Positions 54,913 through 64,000 of a stretch of DNA of 64,000 bases are shown piece by piece; position 1 is the stretch's first letter, and each line of letters begins with the position of its first letter. The stretch is from Komagataella phaffii GS115 (taxonomy: Eukaryota; Ascomycota; Pichiomycetes; Pichiales; Pichiaceae): assembly GCF_000027005.1 (NCBI RefSeq), contig NC_012964.1:2294001-2358000 (forward strand), read 5' to 3'. The notes beneath the pieces were generated by a model, which worked only from the letters and a program-made list of their open reading frames with translations, was not told the DNA's origin and did no database searches. The position numbers and the translations under genes were made by a program.

Positions 54913-57300
54913 ATGTTTACCTCTTCGTTTTCCAAAGTCTCAAAAAAATCAAAGAATACCTTCAATGCCAGCCCACCTGAGAAAAAGCAAAAAAAATCTG
55001 AATCGAAGGATTGGAGTCCCAAGAGTCCACAAGGTGGACATCCCGAGTTTTCCGAAGAGGGCACCAGCTCCAAGGAGTCCAAAACTGTCCAACAGTTTCC
55101 TTCCTTCGATCACTTGATTGACGATTTACCATCGTTTGAAATGCATAATAGCTTGCTGAATAGAACTTTTCAAGCCACTGATTCCCCAAGCCATGATCTT
55201 CCTGACGACTCCTCCTCAACGGATGGCAACCAAAATCGTTTTTCCGAAAATCCTCCTGTTCGCCCTTCTTTGGTAACTCAGGGAACCGCAACCTCATTGA
55301 CTCGTTTTCAGAACTCCAACCAGGACTCCATACTGAATAATTTGAACAGCTTGGCTAAAGTGCATGCGCCATTGAACGTCACAATCAAGCTTACCACAAA
55401 ACATGGAGACGGAAAGAGGTCAACTCTGCTAGAGCCAATGCTGAAAGAATTTACCACTGGGGACATTGTCGCTGGTATCGTCACTGCCAGGAATACTAGT
55501 TCCAAACCCATCAAGTTTGACATGTTCACAGTTTCCCTGGAAGGATACGCTAAAGTTCTTACAGGATCAGGCTCGTCTAATCTCAAGTATTACTCTCATA
55601 CATTTCTCAACATGTTTGACCTCAACGCATCGTTCCATACGTGTAACTCGCCTGAGTCCAACACTTTGAAGATCGATCCCAGTGATGGATTCTACATTGG
55701 ACTTCCAGTGGACAAAGTTTTCCGGCCCAACGTGACGTACAAAAAATCATTCACTTTCAAGTTTCCTTCTGTGTTATTGGATCACGTTTGCACGCACCAG
55801 CATGATGCTCATTTTATGTTACCACCCACTTTTGGGCTGGACAGGAGCAGCATGGATGGGAGAGCCGAAAAAATTGCTATAAACGGCAATTCTGGCTATG
55901 GAGTTTTATATGAACCAGGTTCCCCTATTCTAACTAGAGATCTTAGTTATGCTAATGAGTCCGTTTCCTATGCAATCAAGGCGAGAGCCTTGAGTAAAAA
56001 AGAAGACTATGAAGTGCAGGACGGAGAGTTCAACAGAAATATTTTGGCTGAAAGTGAACACCATCTAAGGTTTATTCCGGTTAATGCGTACGACAACCCT
56101 GCGAATTATGAGCTTTCTACTGATGTCCAGTTTAGAATGTTGAAAAAGTCTATTGATTCCAACATTTGCAAGTTAGAGCAACACTACCAACTTATTTACT
56201 TTGGTATCGAACCCAATGATGTGGATTATAACTTTTCCAGGATGTACTTTAACGAAAAAAATTCAGAAAAAAAGCTTAACCCGTATAGTTATCAGAATAA
56301 CATCAGCTTGCAATATGATGTCGAGAATTTGGACTGCTCCGAAAGGAAAAAGTTGCCCGATGCCAAGCAGTTTCAAAGTAGAAAGGTTTACGAAGAAGAG
56401 GCATTCGAACTAAAGAAACAATCAGTGATCAGCATCCCTATTTCAAATAAACGGTCTCAAAACGGTTTTATGCGAATGCGAGCCAAAATTCCTAGTACAG
56501 GACTAACGTACATTAGACCAAGATTCTGTACTCCTTCGGTGGAACAGAGTAAGAAGACTGGGCTAAACTTACAGGTAATAGAACTGGAATTGGAATATGT
56601 CCCACCCATGAATTGCCATACAATGAATGCATCCAAGATGATTAAACCTCCTCAACAGGATGTCGAGATCAAAGATATTCTACTTGAAACTATAACCTAT
56701 AGGTCGATCGAGCCAGTGCCAGTTACCTTTGCGAATTTTAACTTCACCAAAGAGGATGAGCTGGCTGAACACAAGAAAGATTTTCTTACATTCCAAAAGC
56801 GTTTGGATAAGCTCCCTAAAAAATTCGTCCATGCTAACATGCCAAAACAGACTCTTAGAGACATCAAAGCTATGGTTGACCTGAGATATCATACTAACAA
56901 CATCAAGGTTCTGAAAATCAAATCTCAAGTACAAGAAAAATGGCGCCCGATAGAGATATTGGAAGAAGACAAACCGTCTCCTAAGAGTACCCCAACCAGT
57001 CCTCTTTACGAGAAATCCACCAGTTATTTCCCTCCTGCGGAAACATACTTTGAAAGTCGAGCTAACAGCTTTAGTTCTCAAAGCGGAGAGAAAAATAGGT
57101 CCAAGATTAAGTGGAGCAAAAAAATTGTAATTGAGATTGATTTTAATTATCAACAAGATTTCAAGAACCTTGTCTTAGTGCCTACCTTCAGTACATGTTT
57201 GCTTGGACGACTGTATGGAATAGTCATCAATGTTGATCTCCATAGTTATGGGGTAAAGTCGCTAAACGTCCCGATAAAGGTGTACAATATGGGTGTTTAG
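54913..57300 (+). CDS. Bul1-like arrestin A
   Basis: This 795-residue protein belongs to the fungal Bul1/Bsc5/Spo23-like arrestin group. After a basic N-terminus it has the motif LPSFEMHN (72-79). The arrestin-N blocks SILNNLNSLAKVHAPL, TARNTSSKPIKFDMFTVSLEG, FLNMFDL, YKKSFTFKFPSVLLD and MLPPTFGLD then follow in the family order. The arrestin-C blocks near the end include FSTCLLGRLYGIVINVDL. Bul proteins bridge the ubiquitin ligase Rsp5 to nutrient permeases. I find no PPxY motif in this copy, so direct Rsp5 binding is unproven. It is followed 519 bp later by a paralogue in the same orientation. Confidence 0.85.
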   Translation: MFTSSFSKVSKKSKNTFNASPPEKKQKKSESKDWSPKSPQGGHPEFSEEGTSSKESKTVQQFPSFDHLIDDLPSFEMHNSLLNRTFQATDSPSHDLPDDSSSTDGNQNRFSENPPVRPSLVTQGTATSLTRFQNSNQDSILNNLNSLAKVHAPLNVTIKLTTKHGDGKRSTLLEPMLKEFTTGDIVAGIVTARNTSSKPIKFDMFTVSLEGYAKVLTGSGSSNLKYYSHTFLNMFDLNASFHTCNSPESNTLKIDPSDGFYIGLPVDKVFRPNVTYKKSFTFKFPSVLLDHVCTHQHDAHFMLPPTFGLDRSSMDGRAEKIAINGNSGYGVLYEPGSPILTRDLSYANESVSYAIKARALSKKEDYEVQDGEFNRNILAESEHHLRFIPVNAYDNPANYELSTDVQFRMLKKSIDSNICKLEQHYQLIYFGIEPNDVDYNFSRMYFNEKNSEKKLNPYSYQNNISLQYDVENLDCSERKKLPDAKQFQSRKVYEEEAFELKKQSVISIPISNKRSQNGFMRMRAKIPSTGLTYIRPRFCTPSVEQSKKTGLNLQVIELELEYVPPMNCHTMNASKMIKPPQQDVEIKDILLETITYRSIEPVPVTFANFNFTKEDELAEHKKDFLTFQKRLDKLPKKFVHANMPKQTLRDIKAMVDLRYHTNNIKVLKIKSQVQEKWRPIEILEEDKPSPKSTPTSPLYEKSTSYFPPAETYFESRANSFSSQSGEKNRSKIKWSKKIVIEIDFNYQQDFKNLVLVPTFSTCLLGRLYGIVINVDLHSYGVKSLNVPIKVYNMGV

Positions 57301-57819
57301 GAGTTTGACTAACTAGATTAGTAAGAAGAAATGACCTGAAAAAACGTAATCATGATAAGCTGGGAAGTTATTGAATTGTGACTCAGTGTTTATCTTTGGC
57401 CCTGGAATGGGAAAGCATTGATGTTTTGATGTTTCTTCGGCAAATCGAACATTCTGGAACGTATATGAAGCCTTATTAATTTGATAGTGAAGAGTCAGAA
57501 AAGCGAAAAATTAGAAAGTCTCAATTGTATTGGGGGGTTTCCTGCATACTATCTCTGATTGCACCATACTGTATGACCCTCGAACAATAGAGCGCTATCA
57601 CCTTTTGAACGTGTTGTTCTCATAAATGGGAAATGGGACTTCCGCTGACAATTCAGCTGAAACGTTTTTGGGCGGGTGACTCATTAAGTCTGTCCCTTCG
57701 GCCATTTTTACCTTATTGAGATCTAACCTCCTTAAATATATATAACGGGAGTAAGAACCTGCCTTTTTCTATATCTACTCTACTAGACTTCTCTATACTA
57801 CCACTATTGGCTGTTGGTC
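57301..57819 (+). promoter_or_regulatory. Upstream region of arrestin B with TATA box
   Basis: No gene is seen in these 519 bp. A strong TATA element, TATATATAA, sits at 57737-57745, 75 bp before the ATG. It suggests a regulated rather than constitutive promoter. Confidence 0.6.
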
Positions 57820-60033
57820 ATGCGCAACGAACTGCCACCGTATAGATCCGAAAACAGGGTTCAAATCCAGGACAAACATGATGATGATATCTATGACATA
57901 TTGCCTTCATTCGAAATGCACAATTACTACCTTAACAGGACATTCAAGGATGTAGAATTGGAAACCACAAGACTTTCGGGTATATTTCAACCCCCTAGCT
58001 ATTGCGATCATTCTACTACCACTAGCTCAACTGAGTCTAGTTCGTCTACGTTGTATTCCACTCCAAGTTTGCTGGAAGTCCGAAGATCAGGTATCTTGAA
58101 TAACGTCAATAAGTTGCCCAAATTAGAAAAATCTCCTTTAATTCTACAAATTCATGTTACGAAAGATTTCCCCAAGTTAGGAAAGACTTCAATTCCAGAA
58201 TCAGCTCTAAAGGAGTACACATCTAACGATCTTATCACTGGATATATCACTGTTCGTAATACCAGCTCTAAACCCGTTGATTTTCAAATGTTCACACTGT
58301 CCTTGGAAGGAACCTCAAAAATTATTCAACTTGATGGCCCTTCTAGCGGTTTACGCTTTTTCTCCAAGAATTTCCTTAAAATGTTTGATTTATCTGTTTC
58401 CAACAACAATATACCGAACCAGGATCTCAAACCCGGTGCCGTTGACCCTGTAGATGGTACCTACTATGGTCTTCCTGAGGGCAACGTTCTACAACCCAAT
58501 GTTACTTATAAGAAGTTTTTCGTCTTTAAGCTGCCAACTCAATGTCTTAATGACAAATGTCAGCATTTCGGTTGCCACCAGCAACATTTGATGCTTCCCC
58601 CAACTATGGGTGTAGACATTACCAGCTTCGATAAGAAGGCTCAAAGCATCAAAATTAATTCAAACTTGGGTTATGGTCGATTAGTTGGTGAGCTGGGGAC
58701 CCCCATTAAGACTAAGGATTTTACCTCTGATTATGAATCTATTACTTATATGTTGAAGGCCCGATTTATCGGCGAATATGGCAACGAGCTGGCCCGTTTG
58801 TCTGAAAGAGAATACCACATCCGTTTTATTCCATATGGTTTCTGTCAACCTTATAATACCTCTTTGAGAGAAATAAACCCAGAGGTGCAGTTGTCTCAAC
58901 TATACGAAACTTCTTTCAACCAATTAGCCGCACTAAGGCAAGAATCCGACCTCAGAAACAATTTTGGTGTTGAAGCTTCTACCACTCTGGGTCAGCTATA
59001 CCTTCAAGACGATGATGAAGAGGCAAAATTGAAGCAACAGAATCTAATAGAAACGGCTTCTTCTTCCGAAAAGCAAGTTTTGCAAGACAAGACGGAAAAG
59101 GCTAACCAGCTGGTGAGCTTCCCCATCTCCAATCCGAACAAGGATACTAACTACGAGGTCACAAACCTATTTCTGTTGAAGCAAAACAAACATACCAAGC
59201 TGCAGAGAGTTTTGAAAGGCTCTAAGCATAAGGACAGTGCCAGAAACGAGTTTGGAAGCATCACCATCATTGCCAATGTCCCTACCGAAGGTTTGCCATA
59301 TATTGCACCCAAGTTGTTGAAATCTTCTTCCGCCAAGCAAGGTCTTTTGAACCCAATGAATAAGGCTAACATCAACCTGCTAGAGAGCTCTCTAGACGAC
59401 CTGGAAAAGTCTGATCTGAGTGTCATTGATATGAACTTGGAGTATGAACCGACTTCAGAGACCGGTTTACCAAATATTGATATAGCAAACATAATGTTGC
59501 AAGCCATAACAACCAAGACTTCCACATCTGCTCCCATAACTTTCGGAAATTCATCCAAGCTTTTCAATGGCTACTTCAAGGACCCTGAAACAAACCAAGA
59601 AATCAACAAGTTTGACTTCTATGTGCTCAAATTCAAGAAGTTGCAGAGGCAAATCCAAAAGATGAGCGAGACGGATCTGGCTCTATTTGATCGTCAAACT
59701 GCTTCGGATATTGCCAGTATCGCCAGTATGCAATATCGTAAGAACTACATTCCAAACGTGGTTCAGATACAGTCAATGATCAATGGAAAATGGACTAAGC
59801 AAGCTGATTCCAACAAATACAAAAAGAATATTAAAATCCTAATCAAACTTAACGATACTAACAAAAATAACTACACAGTGATTCCCACTTTCGAAGATTG
59901 TTTGATATCGAGGCTATACAACTTGAAGCTGGATCTCTCATTCAAAGAGAACACTGCATCAAAGGACGGCTTTGAGATGAGCCGCAGTTTGTATATCCCT
60001 ATCAGAGTGAGAAAGTTCGACTTCAACGAGTAG
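57820..60033 (+). CDS. Bul1-like arrestin B with PPxY motif
   Basis: From the ATG at 57820 the product has 737 residues (MRNELPPYRSENRV); an in-frame TTG two codons upstream is ignored. The block order is the same as in arrestin A: LPSFEMHN (28-35), GILNNVNKLPKLEKSPLIL, TVRNTSSKPVDFQMFTLSLEG, FLKMFDLS, YKKFFVFKLPTQCL, LMLPPTMGVD, and a C-terminal VIPTFEDCLISRLYNLKLDL. It carries a true PPxY motif, PPSY (58-61), and an LPPY near the N-terminus, both plausible Rsp5 WW-domain sites. Its likely role is ubiquitin-ligase recruitment to transporters. The two copies are clearly diverged, so the duplication is old. Confidence 0.87.
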   Translation: MRNELPPYRSENRVQIQDKHDDDIYDILPSFEMHNYYLNRTFKDVELETTRLSGIFQPPSYCDHSTTTSSTESSSSTLYSTPSLLEVRRSGILNNVNKLPKLEKSPLILQIHVTKDFPKLGKTSIPESALKEYTSNDLITGYITVRNTSSKPVDFQMFTLSLEGTSKIIQLDGPSSGLRFFSKNFLKMFDLSVSNNNIPNQDLKPGAVDPVDGTYYGLPEGNVLQPNVTYKKFFVFKLPTQCLNDKCQHFGCHQQHLMLPPTMGVDITSFDKKAQSIKINSNLGYGRLVGELGTPIKTKDFTSDYESITYMLKARFIGEYGNELARLSEREYHIRFIPYGFCQPYNTSLREINPEVQLSQLYETSFNQLAALRQESDLRNNFGVEASTTLGQLYLQDDDEEAKLKQQNLIETASSSEKQVLQDKTEKANQLVSFPISNPNKDTNYEVTNLFLLKQNKHTKLQRVLKGSKHKDSARNEFGSITIIANVPTEGLPYIAPKLLKSSSAKQGLLNPMNKANINLLESSLDDLEKSDLSVIDMNLEYEPTSETGLPNIDIANIMLQAITTKTSTSAPITFGNSSKLFNGYFKDPETNQEINKFDFYVLKFKKLQRQIQKMSETDLALFDRQTASDIASIASMQYRKNYIPNVVQIQSMINGKWTKQADSNKYKKNIKILIKLNDTNKNNYTVIPTFEDCLISRLYNLKLDLSFKENTASKDGFEMSRSLYIPIRVRKFDFNE

Positions 60034-60095
60034 TCATTCGTAATCTAAGTACTTTTTATTTAAGAATTATATCTCTCTAATTTTTCAATATCTAT

Positions 60096-61397
60096 CTATG
60101 GGTCGTCTTCACCGACGATCTGCATCCAAGTTTTACCTTCTTTTTTCAGTTCTTGGGTGATTTCCTGTTTAATCTTATATGGCAAGCTTGGGCCTCTGTA
60201 GGCAAATGCAGTGTATAATTCGACAAAAGTAGCACCTGCCTTAGCAAAGTCTATAGCGTCCTTTCCACTTGCAATTCCTCCACATCCGACGAGTACCAAA
60301 TTGGAATCCTTAGTGTACTTCCTCAAGTACCGTAAAGCCTTAAGAGATAAAGGTTTAAGCGGTCTACCAGACAGACCTCCACTTTCTTGCAGGATGGGAT
60401 CATTAGGAGAAACATAAGTGGTTGGTCTAGAAATTGTGGTATTAGAAACGACGATACCATCGATACGGGCATTTTTTGCGGATGTTGCAATGTCTTTAAT
60501 CTCTTCTTCTGTTAGATCGGGAGCAATTTTAACCAAAACAGGGGCCTTAGATTTGTTGTCTAGAGCACTATTGACCTTATCTCTTTCGCTAACGACTCGC
60601 TCCAACAGACTGGTCAGTTTCGATCCAGCCTGAAGATCTCTTAGACCAGGGGTGTTTGGGGAAGAAACATTGATAACTAAAACATCAGCATAGGGACCTA
60701 AACGTTGTATACCTTTGACATAATCTTCGACTTCGTCCCCTGTTTTATTCTTACCCAAATTGATTCCCAATAACTTACCAGGTCTGAAAGCATTATTGGG
60801 TGGAGGTTGGCCACTTTTCTGGTAGTCTTTTACAAATGAATCAAACCTCTTTCGCAGCCTTGCCAAAACATTCCAATGCCCAGAAGAATTGAATCCATAC
60901 CTGTTTATGACTGATTCATCTTTGGGAATTCTGAAAAAACGGGGTTTAGGATTTCCTGGTTGAGGTTCAGGAGTAATTGAACCAATTTCAACGTAACTAA
61001 ATCCAGTATTGTAAAGACCGTCCATTGCTTCACCGTCTTTATCCAGACCGGCGGCAATACCGACAGGATTGGATAACTCTTTTCCAAAAACGGAAACTTT
61101 CAGTACCTCATCATCAATATCCTTGTACAATCTTGGAGATAGACCATACTTAAGACAAAGAATTCCTAACTTGTGGCCATCTTCGGCTGATGTAGTCAGC
61201 CTAATTGCCGGACAAACCAGGTACTCGTGAATGGCAGATCGGGCATCAAAAAAGTACAAACCGAAGAGAACTCCTCCCACACCAATAGCCAGAGGACCCG
61301 CCAGCGACGCCTTGAGCAGAGACTGGGGTTTCTTTGGCAAAAGTGGCAAACGCTTAGATAACGTGTTTAGGGCGGACTTTCTCACCAAATTGAACAT
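60096..61397 (-). CDS. URA9: URA9, mitochondrial class 2 dihydroorotate dehydrogenase
   Basis: The 433-residue protein has a basic mitochondrial presequence and a membrane helix (about 33-50), then a class 2 DHODH barrel. Visible blocks are [20 protein letters not shown] (FMN side), [29 protein letters not shown], and [16 protein letters not shown], whose Ser serves as catalytic base in class 2 enzymes. It oxidises dihydroorotate to orotate and passes electrons to ubiquinone at the inner mitochondrial membrane. S. cerevisiae instead has the cytosolic fumarate-linked Ura1. This form ties pyrimidine synthesis to respiration. The symbol URA9 follows use in non-Saccharomyces yeasts. Confidence 0.95.
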   Translation of the reverse strand: MFNLVRKSALNTLSKRLPLLPKKPQSLLKASLAGPLAIGVGGVLFGLYFFDARSAIHEYLVCPAIRLTTSAEDGHKLGILCLKYGLSPRLYKDIDDEVLKVSVFGKELSNPVGIAAGLDKDGEAMDGLYNTGFSYVEIGSITPEPQPGNPKPRFFRIPKDESVINRYGFNSSGHWNVLARLRKRFDSFVKDYQKSGQPPPNNAFRPGKLLGINLGKNKTGDEVEDYVKGIQRLGPYADVLVINVSSPNTPGLRDLQAGSKLTSLLERVVSERDKVNSALDNKSKAPVLVKIAPDLTEEEIKDIATSAKNARIDGIVVSNTTISRPTTYVSPNDPILQESGGLSGRPLKPLSLKALRYLRKYTKDSNLVLVGCGGIASGKDAIDFAKAGATFVELYTAFAYRGPSLPYKIKQEITQELKKEGKTWMQIVGEDDP

Positions 61398-61638
61398 ATT
61401 AAGGAATTAAAGAAAGTTCCAGCAAAAGTGGGTAAAATGGACCCTTGGAGTAGTTTAAGTATAAGATCTCTGACGAAAATAAATCATTCGATGCTGACGG
61501 GTGTTTCCCGAATTATTATATAATTATAAATCTTCAATCGGATTATTCGAGGAGGGGAAGCATGGTCTCAAGAATTGATATAAGATGATGAGACTGAATG
61601 ATGAACAGACCTACTCCTCAGCTAGATGATAGAGATTT

Positions 61639-62766
61639 ATGCTTCTTAAGCTGATTGAAAGTATACCCATTATCCACGGGAACAGAAACTTAGCTGAGTA
61701 TGACGTTCTTGGACTATTCGAAATGCATATACTTTTTGAACAGGAGTTCGCCACAAAACGTATCCCATGTCAGTTCTAAAGAATTCGGACTTAGACGATT
61801 CAAGGAACATGAACATGGATAAGTTTGATCTGCAACGCCTTCTGAAGAATTGTCTACATAGCTTCAAAAGAAATTGGCAAATTACATTCCCCAGTTACCA
61901 GAGAAACAATTGACCTCAGAGAATATTCGTATCCAATATATGATGAATTTTTCAAGACTTTAAGCAATCAAAGATCACTGGACATCAAAAACAATACTCC
62001 TGCTGATATTTCTGGGCCTCAAAAATGTCAAGAATGAGCCCAAAAATCTCAACACTTTTTGGAAAATGTCTTATCTATCCGCCTATTGGCATCTATATTA
62101 CCGCAAGAAAAGACATCATGGCTGAGCAAAGGTGTGAAATCCTCGATCCTGGACGATTCATATCTCAGATTCTTTCTAGAAAGATTATTCTGTCAAATAG
62201 GAAGTGCAACAGGATCTTCGTCTCAAGCTTCTTTTTTTTTAAGTTGGACAGTATGTTCATCATTTGTTGACCCATCACGGGTTTTCTCAAACCACGTTAC
62301 TCGGATTTGAATTGGGCATCGTTATCTGGGAGGGCACCGTTGATTTATCTGAAGACAACCGAACTTCTTGAACATTAGTATCTTTGTCTGCAAAAGTTTT
62401 GTGTTCCCCCAAGACTCATTGAGTACACTATAAAGTTACCATTAGCAACACCAATAAATCAAGCACCACGACAAATGCCGCTAAAAAATGTATATTTGGT
62501 CATCCTTGAAGTGAGGGAATATTAGGTCCGGTTTACTCCTTTTGGTTATCGTTCACTCCTTTGAAGTGGAACCTGCGTTTGAACGGACAACCAAGTATTA
62601 TTCAAATCCAATCAAAAATGAGCTGATTGACTTGCGGCAACAGTCTCAGCCTCAATCTCAGGACTTATCAAAATATAGGCTAACTTATGTGATCAATGGC
62701 ACCTCACATAAGTTAGACTCCAAATTTCATGAGAGACATATAACATTTTACAGAGCGGCATTCTAA
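61639..62766 (+). pseudogene. Decayed third Bul1-like arrestin
   Basis: The region has no long ORF. One reading frame (ATG at 61639) nevertheless carries a chain of blocks in the same order as arrestins A and B, broken by in-frame stops. They are DVLGLFEMH (like DDLPSFEMH), KLHSPVTRETIDL (like KVHAPLNVTIKL), LREYS...IKNNTPADI (like LKEYT...VRNTSSKPVDF), DDSYLRFF (like GPSSGLRFF), CKSFVF (like KKSFTF), NPIK and LTYVI...FHERHITFYRAAF (like ITYML...SEREYHIRFIPYGF). Stops occur near 61777, 62035, 62308 and in a cluster from 62342 to 62514. The match ends at 62766, so the C-terminal half seems missing. Confidence 0.7.
62680..62716. repeat. Perfect 13-bp inverted repeat with 11-nt loop
   Basis: CTAACTTATGTGA (62680-62692) is followed after 11 nt by its exact reverse complement TCACATAAGTTAG (62704-62716). 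It lies inside the arrestin pseudogene. No function is assigned. Confidence 0.9.
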
Positions 62767-63722
62767 TACATTTCTTTCACGCCTCTAGTTATCTCTGCTT
62801 GGAAAGCTGTAGAATCAAATAATTGGTAAATAGGTGATCACATATCTTCAAGAACTGGACTCCGGAGTGATCTGCAAATCTGCATGAGGTTTCTCAACAC
62901 GTTCTAAGAATAGTTCTCAAACTTCAAAAAAGTAGCTCGGATGCTGTTCAATAGTCTGGGAAGGCAGGAATAAAATATAGAATTAAACCACTCCGAGGTT
63001 AGTTCTGAAGCGTGTCCCATCTGCAGCCTTTTTCCAACCTTTGGGGGTTGTTTAATGGCTCAGATACTTGAGAAAGACATTAACATAAACATCCAATCAG
63101 GAGACAACAAACTGCATGAGCGTACGCACTACCAGGGAAACGTGTAACTCCAGCTGGGGCTAGCAGTTGCTTCTGAGACTGGATTGGTTGGAAAGGTTGC
63201 CTGACTTTTGTTTTTGGAGTCGACCTTAGTTTCCTGTTTTTTCTGGTGAGGTGTGTCACGGTACTATTTATTAGAAACTGTGGATATAAATAGACTTCGG
63301 AGTAAGGACTCCGGTCCGCGGATCGCTGTGGAGGAGTACAATATCCCCACAAAAAAGTGAGAAATTTGAAATTCCGGCTGATTGTTGTTTTTGACCCTGG
63401 TTGCTACATTTGAACAATAGGATTTTGAAAGCGTTACTATGACAATTTTGGAGAAGTCCGGGGTTACAAGGTTGAGTACAAAGTGATCAAAAGCGCAATT
63501 ATCTACATATGGCAAGCAAAGACGGTTGCTGTAAGACAGAGCTACTCAGTCCTTTCTTTTTTGCAAACCAAACCATCTTGATTGTGCGTGATCCAATCTC
63601 TATGGCACCCAACTGTTGGGGATGAGCCACTGCGCCTAGATCATCTATTAACTTTCTTTTCTTTTTTCCATCGCGCAAATTTTGTATTTTTTACCCGATG
63701 GAGTTTCTTTTTCTGACTAAGG

Positions 63723-63729
63723 TATAAAG
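63723..63729 (+). promoter_or_regulatory. TATA box of the right-edge dehydrogenase gene
   Basis: TATAAAG lies 117 bp before the ATG at 63846, a normal distance for yeast. It is followed by pyrimidine-rich leader sequence. Confidence 0.65.
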
Positions 63730-63845
63730 GTAGACGGAACACTTGCAAATCTTTTCTTCTGTCACATTCATTTTTGCACAAAAGCTTCAAGATTGAATAG
63801 CAATCGCTTCCCCAAATTCAACTATTATCCCACACTCCCCATTAA

Positions 63846-64000
63846 ATGTCGTTATCGTTAGACAACATAGTTCCAAGCTTCAGATTGGACGGATCAGTCA
63901 GTATTGTCACTGGTGGTTCCGGAGGGCTGGCTTCTGTGATCACCAAAGCCCTTTTGGCACAAGGTTCCGAAATTGCTGTCGTTGATCTCAACTTGGAACG
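63846..64000 (+). CDS. Short-chain dehydrogenase/reductase, SOU1/arabitol dehydrogenase-like (partial)
   Basis: Only the first 51 codons are in the window; the gene runs off the right edge. The N-terminus MSLSLDNIVPSFRLDGSVSI is followed by VTGGSGGLASVITKALLAQG and the acidic end of beta-2, VVDLNLER. This is the Rossmann start of a classical SDR, with TGGSGGLA as the glycine-rich cofactor loop. The lead-in VPSFRLDG...IVTGGSGGLA is typical of yeast polyol/sorbose reductases (Sou1, D-arabitol 2-dehydrogenase). The Asp at the end of beta-2 would suit NAD(H), but I cannot see the rest. A TATA box upstream fits a regulated metabolic gene. Confidence 0.85.
   Translation, partial: MSLSLDNIVPSFRLDGSVSIVTGGSGGLASVITKALLAQGSEIAVVDLNLE

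Larger units (their letters stand above)
61398..63845. other. 2.4 kb region without an intact gene
   Basis: Apart from the arrestin pseudogene (61639-62766) I see no gene here. The URA9-proximal part, 61398-61638, is its upstream region. From 62767 to about 63700 I see nothing identifiable; short frames there (e.g. minus strand 63080-63352) lack family features. The last 150 bp form the promoter of the dehydrogenase gene at the edge. Confidence 0.55.

Noticed and set aside
61580..61660. Possible C/D-box snoRNA (two ATGATGA boxes and CTGA motifs)
   Set aside because: The two C-like boxes are only ~8 nt apart with a CTGA between them, which does not fit C/D-box geometry.
62059..62766. Decayed cullin gene
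   Set aside because: A few residues (e.g. PAFERTTKYYS) resembled cullins, but the ordered in-frame blocks match the neighbouring arrestins far better.
63080..63515. Two overlapping minus-strand frames near the right end
   Set aside because: No family features and poor starts; likely chance frames.

Overview
The window is nuclear DNA from an ascomycete budding yeast with compact, mostly intronless genes. Many gene pairs are convergent with tiny spacers, introns are 53-74 nt, and branch sites are mostly of the CTAAC type. CTG codons fall at conserved leucines of the Kin28 homologue (around 14407 and 14431), so CTG reads as Leu and the CTG-Ser yeasts are unlikely. A GRIM-19 type complex I subunit and a membrane-linked class 2 dihydroorotate dehydrogenase argue against Saccharomyces and for a respiratory yeast. 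Together this fits a methylotrophic yeast of the Komagataella (Pichia pastoris) type; the species is an inference.

1-21 kb: an IMO32/EAT1-type mitochondrial hydrolase, UTP10 (rRNA processing), CDS1 (CDP-diacylglycerol synthesis), a glutamine-rich homeobox regulator behind a 1.5 kb upstream region, SSH4 (Rsp5 adaptor), KIN28 (TFIIH kinase), an L-2-hydroxyglutarate dehydrogenase-like enzyme, DUN1 (checkpoint kinase, with a 5' exon and intron) and CYK3 (cytokinesis). 21-36 kb: tRNA-Gln(CUG), tRNA-Lys(CUU), GPI10, a PTK2-like kinase, the giant HEAT protein LAA1 and ALG9. 35-50 kb: a dense run of small and medium genes: GRIM-19 subunit, PHO13, YPD1, the 42-residue OST4, a spliced 83-residue protein, VID27, RRG9, a SNX41/ATG20 sorting nexin, ARC15, an unrecognised acidic protein, SNP1, an acetyl-CoA transporter homologue, a FIT-family protein, three-exon MED31 and DUO1. 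50-64 kb: PYC1, two tandem Bul1-like arrestins, URA9, a decayed third arrestin copy, and the start of a short-chain dehydrogenase at the right edge.

The genes are ordinary housekeeping and signalling genes and do not form one pathway. Three local themes stand out. Two GT22 mannosyltransferases (GPI10, ALG9) and OST4 all serve ER glycosylation. SSH4 and the Bul1-like arrestins are all candidate Rsp5 adaptors. The arrestin locus looks like a small tandem family with one dead member beyond URA9. I found no transposon, CRISPR array, virus-like gene or new multi-gene system. The most useful observations are gene-structure corrections (DUN1, MED31, OST4, the 83-residue gene and several start codons) and the arrestin pseudogene at 61.6-62.8 kb.
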